64,000 nt of DNA, taken from assembly GCA_964548175.1 (NCBI GenBank), contig CAZJQS010000001.1:186001-250000 (forward strand). The letters are read 5' to 3'. The notes below the pieces were generated by a model. It was not told the origin of the DNA. It searched no databases and saw only the letters and a program-made list of their open reading frames with translations. Shown here piece after piece: positions 44,949-54,802 of this stretch; the first letter of the stretch is position 1; the number at the start of each line of letters is the position of its first letter. A program made the position numbers and the translations under genes. The stretch is from JANQPA01 sp964548175 (GTDB taxonomy: Bacteria; Bacteroidota; Bacteroidia; Chitinophagales; Saprospiraceae).

Positions 44949-46157
44949 TTGAACAATCCGACTTCTTTAAGCAGACGACAACTTTTTTTGCAGCATCTTG
45001 CACAAACGAGCCCCGGCCCGCTAATGCTTGAGATCGCTTCCGCCCGTGGCATGTATCTTTACGATCCTCAGGGAAAAGCTTATCTGGATCTGATTGCAGG
45101 AATTGGGGTTAGCTGCCTGGGTCATCGTTATCCTGAGGTAGAGGAAGCCGTCAGAGAACAGCTAGGGAAATACTGGCATACGTTAGTATATGGAGAGTAC
45201 GTTCTGGCGCCGCAGTTGGAATTAGCGAAGCGGCTTACTGCCCAGCTGCCGGATCAACTCAATAGCGTATATTTTGTCAATTCCGGTACGGAAGCCACCG
45301 AAGGAGCAATGAAGCTGGCCAAAAGATATACCGGACGGCCGGAGATCATTGCCTGTAAAAAAGCTTATCACGGCAGTACCCAGGGCGCCGCCAGCCTAAT
45401 GTGGCCGAAGGATTTTACCCAGGCATATCATCCGTTACTTCCCGGAATTCGAAACATCGAGTTCAATTGTGACTATTGCTTGCAGCAGATTACAGAGAAA
45501 ACAGCCGCAGTGATCGTAGAGCCGGTACAGGCGGAATGGGGTATCCGGCCTCCCTTCGAGGATTATTTGAAAAAACTGAGGGATCGATGTAATGAAACCG
45601 GCGCATTATTGATCTTCGACGAGATCCAGACCGGCTTCGGGCGCACGGGCCGGCTTTTTGCCTTCCAACGCTATGACGTCATCCCGGACATCCTGCTGAT
45701 GGCCAAAGGTATGGGAGGTGGTATGCCCATCGGAGCCTTTATCAGTGCACAAACAATTATGCTGGCCTTATCGGAAAACCCCATTCTTGGCCATATTACT
45801 ACTTTCGGCGGGCATCCCGTTTGTTGCGCCGCCTCCCTGGCTACGCTGGAGGTGCTGCTGAAAAAAAAATATATTGCCGAGGTCGACAAGAAAGAAGCTT
45901 TGTTCAGATCATTGCTGGTTCATCCCAGGATCGCAGAAGTAAGAAGCGCAGGTTTAATGATGGGCGTACAGATGGAAAATTTCGATTTTATTCAAAAAGT
46001 GATCAGGAATTGCCTGCAAAAGGGCTTGATCACAGACTGGTTCCTGTTCAACAGTGAAACGTTGAGAATAGCTCCCCCGCTTATTATAAGCGAAGAAGAG
46101 ATCAGGTGGGCCTGCAGGATTATATTGGAGTCCATTGAGGAGGCCGAAGGGTCATAG
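44949..46157 (+). CDS. Class III PLP aminotransferase (acetylornithine-type)
   Basis: A 402-residue enzyme of aminotransferase class III, with FVNSGTEATEGAMKLAK, IVEPVQAEWGIRPP, IFDEIQTGFGRTG and the PLP Lys in LLMAKGMGGGMP. The N-terminal RQLFLQHLAQTS is typical of the Bacteroidota form. The start appears to be TTG at 44949, since no ATG in frame lies upstream and the next ATG would remove conserved residues. The precise substrate is not visible. Its stop overlaps that of the convergent rpoN by six bases. Confidence 0.85.
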   Translation: MNNPTSLSRRQLFLQHLAQTSPGPLMLEIASARGMYLYDPQGKAYLDLIAGIGVSCLGHRYPEVEEAVREQLGKYWHTLVYGEYVLAPQLELAKRLTAQLPDQLNSVYFVNSGTEATEGAMKLAKRYTGRPEIIACKKAYHGSTQGAASLMWPKDFTQAYHPLLPGIRNIEFNCDYCLQQITEKTAAVIVEPVQAEWGIRPPFEDYLKKLRDRCNETGALLIFDEIQTGFGRTGRLFAFQRYDVIPDILLMAKGMGGGMPIGAFISAQTIMLALSENPILGHITTFGGHPVCCAASLATLEVLLKKKYIAEVDKKEALFRSLLVHPRIAEVRSAGLMMGVQMENFDFIQKVIRNCLQKGLITDWFLFNSETLRIAPPLIISEEEIRWACRIILESIEEAEGS

Positions 46158-47657
46158 TTCTTTTCTTAGCCGGGCAACAGGGATATTCAGTTGTTCTCGA
46201 TATTTAGCTACCGTACGGCGGGCAATATTATAACCCTTTTTCTCAAGATGCTTCTTCAGCTTCTCATCGGAGAGCGGCTTTCTTTTATCTTCATTTTCTA
46301 TGATCTCGGTCAGGATCTTTTTGATCTCAATGGTGGAGACTTCCTCTCCTTCCTGGTTTTGCATGGATTCGGAAAAAAACTCCTTCAAGCGTTTAGTTCC
46401 GAATTCCGTTTGCACAAACTTGCTGTTGGCCACTCTGGAGACCGTAGAAATATCCAGGCCGGTAATCTCCGCAATGTCTTTCAGGATCATAGGGCGGAGC
46501 TTGCGCTGGTCTCCGGTGAGGAAGTATTCATATTGGTACTGCATGATGGCGTACATGGTCCGGTACATGGTCTGCTGTCGCTGCCGGATAGCATCGATGA
46601 ACCATTTGGCGGAATCGATCTTTTGCTTGATAAATTTGACGGCTTCTTTTTGTGTTTTATTGGTCTTGCCGGCTTGTTTGCTGCTCTGATAAGTTTGCAG
46701 CATGTCTTTATACTGATCGTTGATCCGCAGGTCAGGAGCGTTTCTGGAGTTTAGGGTTAGTTCGAGCTCCCCTTCTCTGTTGGAAATGATGAAGTCAGGT
46801 ACGACATATTGGGTTGCTCGTGAGCTGGAGGAGCTGTATCCGCTGGCGGGTTTGGGATTTAGTTTGATGATGAGGTCGATGGCGTCCTTGAGTTCATCTT
46901 CTGAAATGTTCAGCGTTCGCTGGAGCTTTTGATAGTGCTTTTTGGTGAACTCCTCAAAGTGTTCGTCGATGATCCGGATCGCCAGGCGAAGTTCTTCTTC
47001 CGGAAATGGCGCTAGGGGATCTCCTTCTTCCAGGAGATTCAGCTTCTGGTTAAGCTGTATGCTCAGACATTCCTGAAGATTGCGGGCGCCTACTCCCGGA
47101 GGATCAAAGCCCTGGACGACTTCCAGCATATCCAGCACCTCTTCTTCGGATACAAAAATATTCTGCGAAAACATAAGGTCATCGATAATCGCCACAGGGT
47201 CCCTGCGTAAATAACCATCCTCATCAATGCTGCCGATGATCTGCCTGGCCAGAGCTTCTTCTTTTTCACTGTTAAACTGAAGCAGGCCCAGTTGGCGCTC
47301 CAGATGATCGTGGAAAGTCTGTTCCACCGCGATCGGAACATGCTTTTCCTCTTCGTCTCCGCCAAAACTCCCATCTTTCATTTTATATGCAGAAGGGTCA
47401 TCCTCCAGGTATTCTGTAAGATAGTCATCTAATTCGAACGTTTCCTCTCCGCTATCCTCCGTTCCGCTGTCATCCATTTCCTTGAAATCCAGAGGGTCTT
47501 CGCTCTTGTCCCCTTCCTCCAATGCAGGATTGGCCTCCAGCTCTTCCTTGATGCGCTGTTCCAGAGAAGCTGTAGGTATCTGTAACAGCTTCATCAACTG
47601 AATCTGCTGAGGAGACAGCTTTTGGAGCATCTTTTGTTCGAAGCGAAGATTTTGCAT
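46152..47657 (-). CDS. rpoN: RNA polymerase sigma-54 factor
   Basis: A 501-residue sigma factor. Region I begins KLSPQQIQLMKLLQIP at about 13-28 (activator interaction), followed by a long acidic region II, the core-binding region and a helix-turn-helix. The RpoN box, ARRTVAKYRE, is near 479-488. It requires AAA+ activators for transcription. Expression in Bacteroidota links it to motility, adhesion or stress; its targets are not in this window. Confidence 0.96.
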   Translation of the reverse strand: MQNLRFEQKMLQKLSPQQIQLMKLLQIPTASLEQRIKEELEANPALEEGDKSEDPLDFKEMDDSGTEDSGEETFELDDYLTEYLEDDPSAYKMKDGSFGGDEEEKHVPIAVEQTFHDHLERQLGLLQFNSEKEEALARQIIGSIDEDGYLRRDPVAIIDDLMFSQNIFVSEEEVLDMLEVVQGFDPPGVGARNLQECLSIQLNQKLNLLEEGDPLAPFPEEELRLAIRIIDEHFEEFTKKHYQKLQRTLNISEDELKDAIDLIIKLNPKPASGYSSSSSRATQYVVPDFIISNREGELELTLNSRNAPDLRINDQYKDMLQTYQSSKQAGKTNKTQKEAVKFIKQKIDSAKWFIDAIRQRQQTMYRTMYAIMQYQYEYFLTGDQRKLRPMILKDIAEITGLDISTVSRVANSKFVQTEFGTKRLKEFFSESMQNQEGEEVSTIEIKKILTEIIENEDKRKPLSDEKLKKHLEKKGYNIARRTVAKYREQLNIPVARLRKEL

Positions 47658-47961
47658 CCTTAGTTCATTTAGCGTGGTGAAAAGTATTATCGAAAATTGA
47701 TCGATTACCTATCTTAAATAAGTCAAATTTTCTATCTTTTGCAAGCAAATATATTCGAAAAATAAATCTCGCACCAGTTGAATAACAAAAAATATGCCAT
47801 TTTTTTTAATTTGTTTTTTGTTTATGTTTAGCTGATTGTAAGTAATTGACTGGGCGCCTACTCAACGGACAGCCTTGCTTGCGGAGGCCGGGGTAGGTGT
47901 TTTATCCAGGCACTTACCCAATTGAAACAAATCGAAGTTTATAAATGAAGCAGTAAAACAC
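47658..47961. other. Intergenic region between rpoN and the M24 peptidase gene
   Basis: About 300 bases. On the minus strand TATATTTG at 47753-47746 matches TAnnTTTG, but only TGG is found at the expected -33 place, so a weak rpoN promoter is possible. The right half is A+T rich with a short G+C stretch (47850-47895). No gene, RNA or riboswitch is evident. Confidence 0.4.
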
Positions 47962-49776
47962 ATGTCTACCCCCTCAAAAATTAATGAACGTATAGCCGGG
48001 CTGAAAGGCTTAATGAAACGGGAAAAACTGGCGGCATACATTATCTCTTCTTCCGATCCGCACCAAAGCGAATATGTTTGTGAGTATTGGAAGGCCAGAG
48101 AGTGGATGAGCGGATTTACCGGATCAGCCGGGACGCTAGTGGTTACTCCAAAGCAAGCGGTGCTGTGGACGGATTCGCGATATTTTCTTCAGGCGGAAAT
48201 GGAGTTGAAGCACACCAGTATTGTTCTGTTCAATGCCGTAAGTGATGACCATGTCTATTACCTGGACTGGCTGGCGGATAGCCTTTCACCAGACGAACGC
48301 GTGGGATGCGATGGACGGCAGTTTTCCATCAATCAAATAGAGCGCATGCAGCCTGTCCTTGCTGAAGCCGGCCTGGAGCTTGATGACCAGCAGGACCTCG
48401 TCAGTGAGCTTTGGAAAAACCGCCCCATTCTGCCTGAAACCCCTGTTTTTGAATTCAGCGTGGATTTTGCCGGTGAAAGCAGAAGGCAAAAACTGGACCG
48501 GATCAGGGCCACAATGAAAAAGCTGGAGGCCGACGTTCATCTGGTCTCCAGCCTCGATAGCATCGCATGGACCCTCAACCTGAGGGGACGGGATGTCGAT
48601 TGCAATCCCGTGTTTATCAGCTTTCTTTGGATCGAACAGGAAAAAGCCGTCCTTTTTGTCAAGGAAAAAAAAGTGCCGGATTTGATCCAGAAGCATTTAA
48701 AACAAGACGGCATCCAACTGATGTCGTACAAAAGCTTGTCTGGTTATGTGAGTCAACTCCAAGATCAGGAGTGTATCTGGCTCGACCCGGCCAACACCAG
48801 CATGCGCATACTGGACTGGCTGAATGAACAGGAAGTGAACGTCTTGCGGAGCAGAAGCATAATCGCTGATCTGAAAGCTTTGAAAAATTCGGTCGAATTA
48901 GGACATCTGAAAAAAGCGATGATCAAAGACGGTATTGCTTTGACCAAAACGAAGATCTGGCTGGAAATGATCCTCGACCGGGTGATGGTTACAGAATATG
49001 AACTTTCCAAGCAATTGCACCGGTTTCGACAGGCACAGGGCCATTTTATGGGAGATAGCTTCACTGCCATCGTAGGATACAATGCCAACGGCGCTATTGT
49101 CCATTACCGGCCCAAACCTGCTGAAAGCCTGCCGATGAAACCTTCCGGCTTGTTGCTGATGGATTCCGGAGGGCAATATCTGGAAGGAACAACGGATATT
49201 ACCCGTACATTTTCACTTGGCGACCCCACCGAACAACAGAAAAGACATTATACCCTGGTGCTGAAAGGCCACATCGCCTTGTCGAATGCTATTTTTCCGA
49301 AAGGGACCACCGGCGTCCAACTCGATATTCTGGCCCGGCAGTACCTCTGGCAGCGTGGCCTGAACTACGGGCATGGCACCGGGCATGGCGTAGGTTTTTT
49401 CCTTAACGTACACGAAGGGCCGCACAGCATCGGCGCCGACCCCAAAAGCCCCAGAACTACCCTGCCCCTGAAACCGGGAATGATCGTTTCTAATGAGCCG
49501 GGTCTCTACCTGGAGGGGCAATACGGCATCCGCATCGAAAACCTGATCGTCGTCGTAGAAACCGATGTGAAAGACGAAAAGGGAAACGCCTTCCTGGGTT
49601 TTGAAACATATTCCCTTTTTCCTTACGAACTGGACCTTATTGACGCCCCGCTGCTCTCCGTTTCGGAAAAGAAATGGATCAAAGATTACCACCAAAAAGT
49701 TTTTGAACTATTAAAACCTGAATTAAGCCCGGAGGAAGTAAAATGGCTGGAGAAAAAATGTCAGCCGGTAAGGTAA
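47962..49776 (+). CDS. M24-family Xaa-Pro aminopeptidase
   Basis: A 604-residue cytosolic metallopeptidase, as long as the eukaryotic-type aminopeptidase P (XPNPEP) with two N-terminal creatinase-like domains. The metal site of the C-terminal pita-bread domain is visible: MDSGGQYLEGTTDITRT, GHGTGHGVGFFLNVHEGP and NEPGLYLEGQYGIRIEN. It cleaves the N-terminal residue before proline. The gene is followed after 54 bases by rlmN. Confidence 0.92.
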   Translation: MSTPSKINERIAGLKGLMKREKLAAYIISSSDPHQSEYVCEYWKAREWMSGFTGSAGTLVVTPKQAVLWTDSRYFLQAEMELKHTSIVLFNAVSDDHVYYLDWLADSLSPDERVGCDGRQFSINQIERMQPVLAEAGLELDDQQDLVSELWKNRPILPETPVFEFSVDFAGESRRQKLDRIRATMKKLEADVHLVSSLDSIAWTLNLRGRDVDCNPVFISFLWIEQEKAVLFVKEKKVPDLIQKHLKQDGIQLMSYKSLSGYVSQLQDQECIWLDPANTSMRILDWLNEQEVNVLRSRSIIADLKALKNSVELGHLKKAMIKDGIALTKTKIWLEMILDRVMVTEYELSKQLHRFRQAQGHFMGDSFTAIVGYNANGAIVHYRPKPAESLPMKPSGLLLMDSGGQYLEGTTDITRTFSLGDPTEQQKRHYTLVLKGHIALSNAIFPKGTTGVQLDILARQYLWQRGLNYGHGTGHGVGFFLNVHEGPHSIGADPKSPRTTLPLKPGMIVSNEPGLYLEGQYGIRIENLIVVVETDVKDEKGNAFLGFETYSLFPYELDLIDAPLLSVSEKKWIKDYHQKVFELLKPELSPEEVKWLEKKCQPVR

Positions 49777-49830
49777 AAACTAAATTCAACCTTCAAATGT
49801 TCCTAAAGAAAATTCTGCAGCACAATTCAT

Positions 49831-50868
49831 ATGAAAACGGACTTAAGGAAAATAGCGCAACCAGAACTGGAAACCCTCTTCAAGGAAATGGGGGAGCCTC
49901 GCTTTCGCGCCAGGCAGGTACAGGAGTGGTTATGGAAAAAAGGTGCTCATCGTTTTGAAGATATGACCAATCTTTCCAAAGGGCTTCGCACCAAACTTGA
50001 GGAGTCCTTCGCCATCAACGCCATAGAAGAGGATAAAGTGCAGTTCAGCTCAGATGGTACGATCAAAACGCGTTATCGCCTCCATGACGGTCACCTGATC
50101 GAATCCGTGCTGATCCCTGTTCCTGCAGACAAGCGATTTACCGTTTGCGTATCCTCACAGGTAGGCTGCAGCCTTACCTGTTCTTTTTGCGCCACCGGCC
50201 GAATGAAGCGAGTGCGCAACCTGGATGCCTCCGAGATCTTTGACCAGGTCTGGATGGTAAATGAACAATCGAAAGTACATTTTGGCCACGACCTGACGAA
50301 TATCGTCTACATGGGCATGGGAGAGCCTTTGCTGGCCTACAAAAACGTCATGCAAAGCATTGAGCTCATCACTTCCGAACAAGGATTAAACATGTCGCCC
50401 AAACGCATTACCATAAGTACTGCCGGCATTGCCAAGATGATCAAAAAGCTGGCGGATGACAACAGCAAAGTGAATCTGGCTCTTTCCCTTCATGCCGCCG
50501 ACGACCAGAAGCGCAACCAGATCATGCCCATCAATGAGCAGAACAACCTGGCTACCCTTATGGAAGCAATGGACTATTATTACAACAAAACGAGAAATCG
50601 CATCAGCTATGAATACATTGCTTTTAAAGGATTTAATGATCAGCTCGAAGATGCTAAAAAGCTGATAAAGCTTTGCAAAAGGTTCCCCGTCCGTGTCAAC
50701 ATTATTGAGTATAATCCTATCGAAGGCGCTTCGTTCGTGAAATCCCCTGAAGATCAGATCGACAGCTTTGCCAAATTCCTTATCGATCACAACGTTATGG
50801 TAACGGTCAGAAGAAGCCGTGGAAAAGATATCGACGCTGCCTGCGGGCAACTGGCGAATAAGGATTAA
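49831..50868 (+). CDS. rlmN: 23S rRNA adenine-C2 methyltransferase RlmN
   Basis: A 345-residue radical SAM enzyme that methylates A2503 of 23S rRNA and A37 of some tRNAs. The radical SAM cluster motif is CSLTCSFC (Cys113, Cys117, Cys120). ACGQL at the C-terminus contains the second reactive Cys. GMGEPLLAYKNV and IEYNPIEGASF are further family segments. It is close behind the aminopeptidase gene. Confidence 0.96.
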   Translation: MKTDLRKIAQPELETLFKEMGEPRFRARQVQEWLWKKGAHRFEDMTNLSKGLRTKLEESFAINAIEEDKVQFSSDGTIKTRYRLHDGHLIESVLIPVPADKRFTVCVSSQVGCSLTCSFCATGRMKRVRNLDASEIFDQVWMVNEQSKVHFGHDLTNIVYMGMGEPLLAYKNVMQSIELITSEQGLNMSPKRITISTAGIAKMIKKLADDNSKVNLALSLHAADDQKRNQIMPINEQNNLATLMEAMDYYYNKTRNRISYEYIAFKGFNDQLEDAKKLIKLCKRFPVRVNIIEYNPIEGASFVKSPEDQIDSFAKFLIDHNVMVTVRRSRGKDIDAACGQLANKD

Positions 50869-50991
50869 GAAGTCGATACTTTTTACTTCTATGAAGATTT
50901 TTTACCGCGCATTGGAGTTTCCTGGCATTAAAGCTTACAGAGTTTTCTTATTTTGGGTTTATGATCATTCAATCCATAAACCTAACTTATC

Positions 50992-53232
50992 ATGAAAAAA
51001 ATATTCCTTCTCTTTTTACTTTTTATTTGCGCTTCCTTCTCTGTCATAGCTCAGGAAGCGGACGGTAAAAGACCGATGACTTTCCTGGACATGCGTGAAT
51101 TGAATCAGGCAGGTTCTTATAACGTCAGCCCGGATGGCCAATGGTTATTATACACCCTTACAATACCCGATTGGGAAGCGGCCAAAAGCCAGTCTGACAT
51201 TCATCTGGTCGCTATGTCTGAAGGCCTTGCCTCCAACAGGCAAATGACCTTCACTGAAGATAAGAGTGAAAATTCCCCAAAATGGTCCAAGGATGGGACC
51301 TTTTTTGTCTTTTCCTCTAACCGTGATGGAGATAAAAACCAACTTTACATGATGCGGCCTGATGGAGGAGAAGCCCGTAAGATCACAAAATCAAAGGAAG
51401 GGGTTTCCTCTTTTGAATTTAGTCCGGATGGGCAGTGGCTGGTCTTTAAAAGCGGGAAGGATGGAGACGAACAGCTGTACGCCCTCCCCGCTAAAGAGTT
51501 GTACTCCTCCGAACCGGAGAAGATTACCAAACAGGAAGCCGGGGTGGATCGTTGGGCCTGGGCCTGGGATAGCAAAAGAATCTATTTTACCAGCCCTAAT
51601 GAAACCGACAAGGATAATCAAAAGCGGATGGACAAGGGCTTTACCGTTGAAGTAAAAAATTATGAAACGCCGCTTTCCAGCCTGTATTATTTAGAGGTGG
51701 CTTCCAGAGAAGCTACCCGGATAACTGAAGACGACGGCTACACGGTGTCAAGCTTTGTAATTTCGGATGATAACCAATGGGTGGGATACATAGGGATTTC
51801 CGCCGAACGATATGAAAGAAACATCACGGAAGAGCGAATAAACGGAGACCTGTTCTTATGGAATGCCCGGACGGGCGCCATTGAGCGGCTTACCGACAAT
51901 AAGGAAGTGGCCGAATCGGGGCCTTATTTCTCTCCTGATGGCAGTAAAGTCGCTTTTGTAGCCAGCGCCGATATGTCGGGCTATAATATGCGTAGTCGCA
52001 AAGTGTACGTTAGAGATATAAATGAAAAGGGAGGGAGCTTTCGCATGCTGGGAGGCAAATATAATGATGATGTAGAGCTGGACTTTTGGTCGAAAGACGG
52101 CAATACCATTTACTTTAACGCAGGAGTGAGAGCGACCAGGCAGTTATTGTCGTTGGATGTTAAAAAAGATGAGGTCCGCCAGTTGACCAGAGAAGATGCG
52201 GCTCTTTATGTCGATCAGGACAAAGAAAGCGGTGCTATTATGATCAATTATTCTGATCCTCAAACGCCGCCTTCACTTTTTACTACTTCCAGCCTCGACC
52301 AGGTAGCAGATCGATCTTCCTGGGTACAGCTGACAGATCCCAACCCTCAGGTTCGAAATTTTGCCCTTGGCGAGCAAAGAGAGATTACCTATCGGTCAAC
52401 GGATGGAAAAGAAGTGAGCGGCGTATTGATCTTACCGGTCGATTACAAAAAGGGCCAGCGCTATCCTTTAGTCGTGTCTATTCATGGAGGGCCTGCCAGT
52501 GCAACTTTACTGAGCTTCAACCCGGGATATGGCGGACAGGTATATGCCGGTGCGGGCTACGCTATGTTCAGCCCTAATTATCGGGGATCAACCAACTATG
52601 GTGAGCAGCACCGGATTGACATTGTGGGCAATTACTTCCCCCAGGCTTTTGACGATATCATGGCCGGGGTCGATTATCTTATAGAAGAGGGAATCGTGGA
52701 TGGTGATAAAATGGGTGTTTTCGGTTGGAGCGCAGGCGGGCATTGGTCTAACTGGATACTCACCCACACCGATCGCTTCAAGGCCATCAGCTCCGGCGCC
52801 GGCACGATGAACTGGATCTCTATGTATGCGCAGAGTGACGTGCAGCGCAATCGCCAGTTTTACCTGGGTGATGATCTTCCGTATGACAACTATGATGCTT
52901 ACTGGGAGCAATCTCCGCTGAAGTATATAAAAAATGCCAAAACTCCTACCATGGTCCACGTAGTGGCCGGCGACCCAAGGGTGCCTAGTCCGCAGTCCGT
53001 CGAATTACATATGGCGTTAAAAAAGCTGGGAGTGGATACGGAATTATTCATGTACCCCGGAAAGAGCCACGGCATCCCGGATACGCGCAACAGGTTGGTA
53101 AAGTCAGTCAGTGAAATGGCCTGGATGGATTACTACGTTCGGGGTATCGGTGAAAAGTTTTCCTGGCGGCAGGTCCTGGAAACCCTGGAAGAGAAGGAAG
53201 AGAAAGAGAAAGAAGAGAAGACGAATGAGTAG
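50992..53232 (+). CDS. S9-family prolyl oligopeptidase
   Basis: A 746-residue exported serine peptidase (signal peptide ending near residue 20). The N-terminal part (about 30-450) is a beta-propeller with YTLTIPDWEAAKSQSDIHLV and repeated SPDGQWL/SPDGSKVAF units. The catalytic part has GWSAGGHWSNW (Ser), DPRVPSPQSVELH (Asp) and GKSHGIPD (His). The C-terminus is a short, highly charged Glu/Lys tail. It degrades proline-containing peptides outside the cell membrane. Confidence 0.92.
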   Translation: MKKIFLLFLLFICASFSVIAQEADGKRPMTFLDMRELNQAGSYNVSPDGQWLLYTLTIPDWEAAKSQSDIHLVAMSEGLASNRQMTFTEDKSENSPKWSKDGTFFVFSSNRDGDKNQLYMMRPDGGEARKITKSKEGVSSFEFSPDGQWLVFKSGKDGDEQLYALPAKELYSSEPEKITKQEAGVDRWAWAWDSKRIYFTSPNETDKDNQKRMDKGFTVEVKNYETPLSSLYYLEVASREATRITEDDGYTVSSFVISDDNQWVGYIGISAERYERNITEERINGDLFLWNARTGAIERLTDNKEVAESGPYFSPDGSKVAFVASADMSGYNMRSRKVYVRDINEKGGSFRMLGGKYNDDVELDFWSKDGNTIYFNAGVRATRQLLSLDVKKDEVRQLTREDAALYVDQDKESGAIMINYSDPQTPPSLFTTSSLDQVADRSSWVQLTDPNPQVRNFALGEQREITYRSTDGKEVSGVLILPVDYKKGQRYPLVVSIHGGPASATLLSFNPGYGGQVYAGAGYAMFSPNYRGSTNYGEQHRIDIVGNYFPQAFDDIMAGVDYLIEEGIVDGDKMGVFGWSAGGHWSNWILTHTDRFKAISSGAGTMNWISMYAQSDVQRNRQFYLGDDLPYDNYDAYWEQSPLKYIKNAKTPTMVHVVAGDPRVPSPQSVELHMALKKLGVDTELFMYPGKSHGIPDTRNRLVKSVSEMAWMDYYVRGIGEKFSWRQVLETLEEKEEKEKEEKTNE

Positions 53233-53268
53233 GGAGTTTGGCTAAACAGGAGACCTCCCGGAATTTTA

Positions 53269-53423
53269 AGGGTTGCTCGGCTTAAATAATTCTATTTCTG
53301 AGTTTTTTGCCGAAAAAAATCTCAGATTTTCTTCGGCAAAAAACTCAGAAAAGAATTTCATTAGCTGTGCCCGCCCTGCCTATCGGCGGGCGAGTACCAT
53401 GACTTTTAACACAAGCCCTGATT
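53269..53423. repeat. 155-bp palindrome, element F
   Basis: The inner core, TTTTTTGCCGAAAAAAATC with CTTCGGCAAAAAACTC (53307-53348), is the same as in element C. The right side continues AAGAATTTCATTAGCTG, then a small palindrome around CCTATCGGCGGGCG and the end ACTTTTAACACAAGCCCT. The left arm is shortened: AGGGTTG is joined directly to CTCGG. It lies between the convergent S9 and PfkB genes and may terminate both. Confidence 0.85.
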
Positions 53424-53513
53424 AATTCTGCTCTTTCAGGGTATTTTATTAACTTTCAGTGTTCGGAGCCAGACGCGCCACATTGAGGATGATTCCTATT
53501 CAGACAGCTTGGA

Positions 53514-54434
53514 TTACAGTGCTGCATCGAAATTCACCAATTGCACGAACCGTGCTATCCTGTCTTTAATTTCCTCATTAGTCAGGCCTACCAGTCGTTC
53601 GATGCTGAATTTTTCCACACAAAAAGAAGCCATAGCGGAACCATAGATGATCGCTCTTTTCATATTTTCAAAAGAAACGTCATCGGTTTTTGCGAGGTAG
53701 CCCATAAACCCACCGGCAAAGGTATCGCCTGCGCCTGTAGGATCGACGACTTCCGCCAGCGGAAGAGCTGGAGCAAAGAATATCTCTCCGTCTTTGAAGA
53801 GCAATGCGCCGTGTTCGCCTTTTTTCACGACCAGGGTAGTCGGCCCCATGTTAAGGATCAGGTCTGCTGCTTTCACCAGGGAATACTCGCCGGACAGCTG
53901 CCGGGCTTCTTCGTCATTGACGATCAGGACATCGATTTTTTCCAGTACATCCTTCAGGCTGTCGAGGGCATTGTCCATCCAGAAGTTCATGGTATCCAGG
54001 CCGATCAGTCTGGGGCGTTTATTGAGCTGTTCGATGACGCGCAGTTGCACTCCTGGCGTGAGATTTCCGAGCATGACGTATTCGGCATCCTTATACGAGT
54101 CGGGCAGGATGGGATCGAAATCCGCCAGCACGTTCAGCTGAGTGTCCAGGGTGTCGCGGGAGTTCATGTTGTTATGGTAGCGTCCGGACCAGAAAAAAGA
54201 CTTTTCGCCTTTCCGGACCTGAAGGCCGCTAAGGTCCACGTTGAGCGATTCCAGATAATTGAGGATATCTTTGGGAAAATCATCTCCAATGACGGAGACC
54301 AGTTGTACTTTTTCCGTGAATTGCGCGGCTGCGAGGGCAATATACGTAGCGGCGCCACCAACGGCTTTCTCTGCCCTCCCAAGGGGCGTTTCAATATCGT
54401 CGAAAGCTACCGTTCCAACAGTCAGTAGGTTCAT
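53514..54434 (-). CDS. PfkB-family carbohydrate kinase
   Basis: A 306-residue ribokinase-fold kinase. GGAATYIALAAAQF near 28-41 and DPTGAGDTFAGGF near 232-244 (catalytic Asp in GAGD) are the two PfkB signatures. Substrates of this branch include sugars, nucleosides and adenosine-like compounds, and cannot be chosen from the sequence. It is transcribed from near the tRNA-Asn promoter region in the other direction. Confidence 0.88.
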   Translation of the reverse strand: MNLLTVGTVAFDDIETPLGRAEKAVGGAATYIALAAAQFTEKVQLVSVIGDDFPKDILNYLESLNVDLSGLQVRKGEKSFFWSGRYHNNMNSRDTLDTQLNVLADFDPILPDSYKDAEYVMLGNLTPGVQLRVIEQLNKRPRLIGLDTMNFWMDNALDSLKDVLEKIDVLIVNDEEARQLSGEYSLVKAADLILNMGPTTLVVKKGEHGALLFKDGEIFFAPALPLAEVVDPTGAGDTFAGGFMGYLAKTDDVSFENMKRAIIYGSAMASFCVEKFSIERLVGLTNEEIKDRIARFVQLVNFDAAL

Positions 54435-54463
54435 ATAATTTTAAATTTTTTTCACTGCAAATA

Positions 54464-54494
54464 TTGCATTTTATTCCGGCATATAATAACTTTG
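54464..54494 (+). promoter_or_regulatory. Bacteroidota-type promoter for tRNA-Asn
   Basis: TTG at 54464-54466 is followed after exactly 20 bases by TAACTTTG at 54487-54494. The downstream CACTCGCTAT equals that of the tRNA-Val promoter region. Both promoters share TTTGCACTCGCTAT, which suggests a common initiation or discriminator feature for tRNA genes. Confidence 0.75.
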
Positions 54495-54518
54495 CACTCG
54501 CTATTGAAAATATCAGAT

Positions 54519-54592
54519 GCCTCTTTAGCTCAGCTGGTTAGAGCGCCGGACTGTTAATCCGTAGGTCCTTGGTTCGAGTCCAAGAAGGGGCG
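54519..54592 (+). tRNA. tRNA-Asn (anticodon GTT)
   Basis: A 74-base cloverleaf. The acceptor GCCTCTT pairs with AAGGGGC, with a G-T pair, and the discriminator is G. The D-arm is GCTCAGCTGGTTAGAGC. The anticodon loop CTGTTAA carries GTT. The T-arm is CTTGGTTCGAGTCCAAG. CCA is not encoded. Confidence 0.95.
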
Positions 54593-54600
54593 CAAAAAAG

Positions 54601-54637
54601 AAGGGCGATCAAATGGTTTGATCGCCCTTTCTGTTTT
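54601..54637 (+). terminator. Terminator after tRNA-Asn
   Basis: AAGGGCGATCAAA-TGG-TTTGATCGCCCTT is a perfect 13-base stem with a 3-base loop, followed by a T-rich tract. It starts nine bases after the tRNA. Confidence 0.9.
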
Positions 54638-54677
54638 TGTCTTTTCGCTATTTAATTCAAGTTGCGAAGCAACTGTA

Positions 54678-54779
54678 GTAGAAGGTATTAGGTAGAAAGA
54701 AATACAATCAAAAAAGGTATCTGTTTGTCCATTTCAGGCAGAAATCTTTCTACTCTACTTTCTACCATTTACCTTCTAC
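54678..54779. repeat. Inverted repeat of GTAGAAGGT type
   Basis: The left arm GTAGAAGGTATTAGGTAGAAAG is at 54678-54699 and its near-complement CTTTCTACCATTTACCTTCTAC is at 54758-54779, with 58 bases between them. Each arm also repeats GTAGAA/GTAGAA inside itself. A smaller GTTGC-GAA-GCAAC hairpin lies at 54661. Function unknown; the region has no gene. Confidence 0.7.
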
Positions 54780-54802
54780 AAATTAAAGGCAATTTAGGTT
54801 AT

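Noticed and set aside
47850..47895. A riboswitch or small RNA before the M24 gene
   Set aside because: The region has a G+C stretch but no convincing stem arrangement or known motif.
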